9,243 nt of DNA from Solirubrobacterales bacterium (GTDB lineage: Bacteria > Actinomycetota > Thermoleophilia > Solirubrobacterales > Solirubrobacteraceae). Location: positions 1-9,243 of the forward strand of contig JACCQW010000363.1 of the NCBI GenBank assembly GCA_013813955.1, given 5' to 3'. Shown here one piece after another: positions 5,914 to 9,243 of this stretch. The notes beneath the pieces were generated by a model. The model ran no database searches. It was not told the origin of the DNA and saw only the letters and a list, made by a program, of their open reading frames with translations. The position numbers and the translations under genes were made by a program. Position 1 is the first letter of the stretch, and every line of letters starts with the position of its first letter.

Positions 5914-6727
5914 GCCCCGAGCAGGAGAACATCCTCGAGGCCCACGGCGTCACGAAGCAGTTCGGCGGCCTGACCGCGGTCAACGACGTCAGCTTCGCGA
6001 TCCCGCAGGGGTCGATCGTCTCGCTGATCGGCCCCAACGGGGCAGGCAAGACGACGTTCTTCAACATCCTGACCGGGCTCTACAAGCCGACGCTCGGCCG
6101 GGTCGCCTTCTCCGGCAAGAACATCACCGCCGGGCGCCCGGACAAGATCATGGCCCTCGGCGTCGCCCGGACGTTTCAGAACATCCGCCTGTTCGGGACG
6201 ATGACCGCGATCGAGAACGTCATGGTCGGTCAGCACGCCCGCATGAAGGCGGGCCTGTTCGGCTCCATCTTCCGGCCCCCCTGGGTCCGGGGCGAGGAGC
6301 AGCGCGTGCGGGCCAAGGCCGCCGAGACGCTCGAGTACGTCGGGCTGCGCAGCGGCGTGCACGACCAGCTCGCCACGAACCTCTCCTACGGCGACCAGCG
6401 CCGGGTGGAGATCGCGCGCGCGCTGGCCTCCGAGCCGCGGCTGCTGCTGCTCGACGAGCCGACCGCCGGGATGAACGCGCAGGAGTCCGAGAGCCTCACC
6501 CGCTTCATGCAGAAGCTGCGCGACGATTTCGGGCTGTCGATCCTGCTCATCGAGCACGACATGAGGGTGGTGATGGGCGTCTCCGAGCACGTGACCGTCC
6601 TCGATCACGGCGAGAAGATCTCCGAGGGCGAGCCGCAGGCGGTCCGCAGCGATCCGCAGGTGGTGGAGGCCTACCTGGGCAAGCAGGAGGCCGAGCGCCA
6701 GCGCGCCGAGCAGGAGGGAGCTGTCTG

Positions 6728-6728
<1 letters not shown>
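5910..6728 (+). CDS. livG: Branched-chain amino-acid ABC transporter ATP-binding protein LivG
   Basis: This is one of the two cytoplasmic ATPases driving import, 272 aa, GTG start in the GTGA overlap with livM. ATP-binding motifs are intact: Walker A GPNGAGKT (41-48), Q-loop Gln90 in ARTFQNIRLF, ABC signature in the LivG-typical form LSYGDQRR (158-165), Walker B LLLLDEP (178-184) and H-loop His216 in LLIEHDM. The insert between Q-loop and signature (about 108-135, GLFGSIFRPPWVRGEE) is the helical domain expected to contact the permease loops. The C-terminal VVEAYLG (251-257) is characteristic of the LivG group, followed by a short Glu/Gln/Arg-rich tail. Length is slightly above the usual 250-255. 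Its stop shares one base with the livF start (TGATG). Confidence 0.96.
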
Positions 6729-7435
<707 letters not shown>

Positions 7436-7437
7436 CC

Positions 7438-7668
7438 GTGCTGGCCGTCATCGGCGAAGGCGCTCTGTACCTGCTCTACGGCTGGCTGGCGTCGGCCATC
7501 ATCGCCTCCTACCTGTCGGGCAAGAAGGGCTACGGCGAGCGGATCGGGCTCGCGTCGGGCCTGCTGCTGACGGCGGTCGGCGTGCTCGTGTGGCTCGTCA
7601 TGCCGTCCAAGCCCACCAGCGACTGGGGCCGGCGCAAGCGCGCGAAGAAGGCCGAGCCCGCGGGCTGA
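7438..7668 (+). CDS. 76-aa two-helix membrane protein at the end of the liv operon, function unknown
   Basis: This is a small membrane protein with hydrophobic helices at about 8-27 (ALYLLYGWLASAIIASYL) and 36-55 (IGLASGLLLTAVGVLVWLVM). They are separated by SGKKGYGER and followed by a strongly basic cytoplasmic tail (SDWGRRKRAKK). The charge pattern predicts both ends inside the cell. The start is GTG 7438 from the position of GGAGG 7427-7431. ATG 7432, which would overlap the livF stop as ATGA and add two residues, is the alternative. It is translationally tied to livF, so it probably belongs to the transporter operon: an accessory or stabilising subunit is possible, but so is an unrelated passenger. 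I do not recognise a family; it is not a standard Liv component. Confidence 0.75.
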   Translation: MLAVIGEGALYLLYGWLASAIIASYLSGKKGYGERIGLASGLLLTAVGVLVWLVMPSKPTSDWGRRKRAKKAEPAG

Positions 7669-7673
7669 GGGCC

Positions 7674-7690
7674 GGCCCGTACGGCGGGTC
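7674..7690. terminator. Small hairpin in the convergent gap, possible terminator
   Basis: GGCCCG (7674-7679) pairs with CGGGTC (7685-7690) around the loop TACGG, giving 6 bp including one G-U pair on the + transcript. It lies in the 25-bp gap between two converging stop codons, where a terminator is expected. There is no T-run and the stem is weak, especially on the - strand. I see no other candidate here. Confidence 0.25.
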
Positions 7691-7693
7691 CGC

Positions 7694-8596
7694 TCAGCTC
7701 AGCGTGTCGGCCAGCGCCCCGTCGAGCTCGGGATGGGCGAAGACGTAGCCGAGCTCGGCCGCCCGGCCGGGGACCATCCGCACCCCGCCGACGACGAGCT
7801 GGCTCATCTCGCCGAACAGCAGCTTGACCGCGAAGCCCGGAACCGGGGCGATCGCGGGGCGGTGCAGCGCGCGGCCCAGCGCCCGCGAGAAGTCCCTGTT
7901 CGTCGCCGGCGCGGGCGCGGAGGCGTTCACCGGGCCGCTCAGGCGCTCGTGGTCCAGCGCCGCGAGGTAGATGCCGGCGATGTCGTCGAGGTGGATCCAG
8001 GGCAGGTACTGCCGGCCACCGGCCACCGGGCCGCCGACGCCGAGCCTGAATGGGGTCAGCATCTGCGCCAGCGCGCCGCCCTCGGCATCGAGCACGATGC
8101 CGGTGCGCACCTTGACCACGCGGACGTCGAGCCCGGCGGCCGCGTCGGCCTCCTTCTCCCAGCGCACGCAGACGTCGGCCAGCCAGTCGCGACCCGCCGG
8201 GCTGGACTCGTCGACGAGCTCCGCGCCGTGGGGGCCGTAGAAGCCCGAGGCCGACGCGGACACGAGCACCGGCGGGCGCGGGTCGGCGGCGGCGATGCCC
8301 GCCACGAGGTTGCGGGTGCCCAGCTCGCGGCTGGCGCGGATCTCCTCCTTGACGGCCGTCGTCCAGCGCTGCCCGACGTCCTCGCCGGCGAGGTGCACGA
8401 CCGCGTCGCGGCCAAGCAGCGCCTCCTTCGGCACGGCGTCGTTCTTCAGATCCCAGGCGTAGGCCTTGACACCGAGCTGCTCGCCCGCCTTGTCGGGGTC
8501 GCGCGAGAGCGCGACGACATCGTCGCCGCGCGCCTTCAGCGCCGCGACGAGGTGCCGGCCGACCCGGCCCGTCGCTCCGCTGACTGTGACGTTCAT
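7694..8596 (-). CDS. TIGR01777/YfcH-family NAD(P)-dependent epimerase (atypical SDR)
   Basis: This is a 300-aa atypical short-chain dehydrogenase/reductase. The N-terminal Rossmann nucleotide-binding motif is GATGRVG (7-13) after a short beta strand, then VVHLAGEDVGQRW (66-78) and the family-typical EEIRASRELGTRNLV (84-98). The segment SASASGFYGPHG (113-124) holds the Tyr of the SDR site, but the classical YxxxK lysine is replaced, as is usual in this group. VRTGIVLD (163-170) and LPWIHLDDIAGIY (198-210) are further landmarks. Residues about 249-297 form the C-terminal DUF1731-type domain (VKLLFGEMSQLVVGG). Homologues are often labelled nucleoside-diphosphate-sugar epimerase or, wrongly, cell-division inhibitor SulA; the true substrate is unknown. 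The start at 8596 has no Shine-Dalgarno, and a TATGCT -10 lies 7 bases upstream, suggesting a leaderless message. It converges on the liv operon and diverges from polA. Confidence 0.92.
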   Translation of the reverse strand: MNVTVSGATGRVGRHLVAALKARGDDVVALSRDPDKAGEQLGVKAYAWDLKNDAVPKEALLGRDAVVHLAGEDVGQRWTTAVKEEIRASRELGTRNLVAGIAAADPRPPVLVSASASGFYGPHGAELVDESSPAGRDWLADVCVRWEKEADAAAGLDVRVVKVRTGIVLDAEGGALAQMLTPFRLGVGGPVAGGRQYLPWIHLDDIAGIYLAALDHERLSGPVNASAPAPATNRDFSRALGRALHRPAIAPVPGFAVKLLFGEMSQLVVGGVRMVPGRAAELGYVFAHPELDGALADTLS

Positions 8597-8603
8597 TCAC
8601 ACG

Positions 8604-8609
8604 AGCATA
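8604..8609 (-). promoter_or_regulatory. Candidate -10 box of a leaderless epimerase promoter
   Basis: On the - strand this reads TATGCT, a good TANNNT match, ending 7 bases before the ATG at 8596. Transcription would then start at or next to the A of the start codon, and the absence of any Shine-Dalgarno fits. No clear -35 is seen. Confidence 0.45.
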
Positions 8610-8655
8610 CGGACCGACGACTCAGCTGGATCGAAGAGTGTCGAGACGGTCTGCG

Positions 8656-8661
8656 TAAAGT
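8656..8661 (+). promoter_or_regulatory. Candidate -10 box of a leaderless or near-leaderless polA promoter
   Basis: TAAAGT matches TANNNT and ends 9 bases before ATG 8671, leaving a leader of only a few bases. No purine-rich Shine-Dalgarno lies in front of the ATG (CTCCCGCG). A -35 is not convincing: GAAGAG is at the 17-base spacing. Confidence 0.45.
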
Positions 8662-8670
8662 GCTCCCGCG

Positions 8671-9243
8671 ATGGCCGACCGCCCCGACGAGCTGTACCTG
8701 ATCGACGGCAACTCGCTCGTCTACCGGGCGTTCTTCGCGCTGCCCGAGTCGATCGCCACCTCGACGGGATTTCCGACGAACGCGATCTTCGGCTTCGCAT
8801 CGATGCTCGTGAAGATCCTCACCGAGCACGGCACGAAGCCGACCGTCGTCGTCTGGGACGCCGGCTCGAGCGGGCGCAAGGAGGTCTACTCCGAGTACAA
8901 GGCGGGCCGCCTGACGCGGCCTGACCTGCTCAAGGAGCAGTGGCCGCACTTCGAGCCGCTGGTCGACGCGTTCGGGTACACGAACATCCGCCTCGACGGC
9001 TTCGAGGCCGACGACGTCATCGCGACGCTCGCCGAGCGCGCGCGCGAGCAGCGGATCCCGGTCGTGATCGTCACCGGTGACCGCGACGCCTTTCAGCTGA
9101 TCGACCCGGAGGGGATCGTCAAGGTGATGGCGACCTCGCGCGGGATCACCGACACGAAGCTCTACGACCATCCCGCGGTGATCGACCGCTACGGCATCGC
9201 GCCGGACCTGATCCCCGACTTCTACGGCCTCAAGGGCGACACC
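8671..9243 (+). CDS. polA: DNA polymerase I, N-terminal 5'-3' exonuclease domain (3'-truncated by window edge)
   Basis: The first 191 codons are visible; the frame is still open at the last base. PolA fills gaps and removes RNA primers during replication and repair. The visible part is the flap endonuclease/5'-3' exonuclease domain with its metal-binding acids: Asp12 (LIDGNS), Asp63 (VVVWDAG), Glu112/Asp114/Asp115 (GFEADDVIATL) and Asp137/Asp139 (VTGDRDAFQL). It continues to DFYGLKGDT, just before the expected SDNIPGVPG helix-hairpin-helix. The start is supported by MADRPDELYLIDGNS aligning with other PolA N-termini and by a -10 box just upstream; there is no Shine-Dalgarno. A stand-alone exonuclease cannot be strictly excluded because the polymerase part is outside the window, but full polA is much more common. 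It is transcribed divergently from the epimerase across 74 bp. Confidence 0.92.
   Translation, partial: MADRPDELYLIDGNSLVYRAFFALPESIATSTGFPTNAIFGFASMLVKILTEHGTKPTVVVWDAGSSGRKEVYSEYKAGRLTRPDLLKEQWPHFEPLVDAFGYTNIRLDGFEADDVIATLAERAREQRIPVVIVTGDRDAFQLIDPEGIVKVMATSRGITDTKLYDHPAVIDRYGIAPDLIPDFYGLKGDT

Noticed and set aside
5892..6608. 238-aa open frame on the - strand across livG
   Set aside because: Composition is that of an antisense shadow (His/Asp/Arg/Leu repeats) and livG on + has every ATPase motif.
7694..8596. Calling the epimerase a SulA-type cell-division inhibitor
   Set aside because: That name is a database carry-over for the TIGR01777 family; the sequence is an SDR-type nucleotide-binding protein with no SulA similarity that I can see.
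7733..8701. 322-aa + strand frame opposite the epimerase
   Set aside because: It is complementary to the epimerase, which has a clear Rossmann motif and family landmarks; the + frame is Arg/Gly/Asp-rich noise.

Overview
The window is very GC-rich, with G/C at almost every third codon position. It carries one lipoprotein-dependent amino-acid ABC importer flanked by housekeeping genes. GC content, codon use, ATGA/GTGA gene overlaps, Asp/Gly-rich lipoprotein linkers and the apparent leaderless promoters suggest a high-GC Actinomycetota. My best guess is class Thermoleophilia (Solirubrobacterales-like). That is inference from style and gene content, not from a marker gene.

Layout, left to right. 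(1) The 3' part of trpA (tryptophan synthase alpha chain), cut by the window start, then a 52-codon two-helix membrane microprotein (748-906), then a first branched-chain-type substrate-binding lipoprotein, SBP1 (915-2162). All three are on + and tightly packed, so SBP1 may ride on the trp transcript. (2) A 94-bp gap with a promoter-like -10, three copies of a GATCSGACCG-type repeat and a strong Shine-Dalgarno, leading into a second, paralogous lipoprotein, SBP2 (2257-3522). (3) A very strong G/C hairpin (3540-3566), then the permease/ATPase block livH-livM-livG-livF, whose genes overlap or touch, and a small two-helix basic membrane protein (7438-7668) at the operon end. (4) A TIGR01777/YfcH-type epimerase on the - strand (8596-7694), converging on the liv operon. 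(5) A 74-bp divergent region with candidate leaderless promoters for the epimerase and for polA, whose first 191 codons (5'-3' exonuclease domain) run off the right edge.

How it works together: SBP1 and SBP2 would be lipid-anchored outside the membrane and deliver a branched-chain or similar amino acid/amide to the LivH/LivM channel, powered by the LivG/LivF ATPases. SBP2 looks like the abundant receptor (own promoter and SD, hairpin after it, Lys-rich). SBP1 looks like a diverged, weakly expressed alternative receptor (no SD, Arg-rich, no cysteine pair).

I do not see a clearly new biological system. The parts most worth a second look are the paired receptors, the repeat array before SBP2, the two small membrane proteins tied to the transporter, and the back-to-back leaderless promoters.
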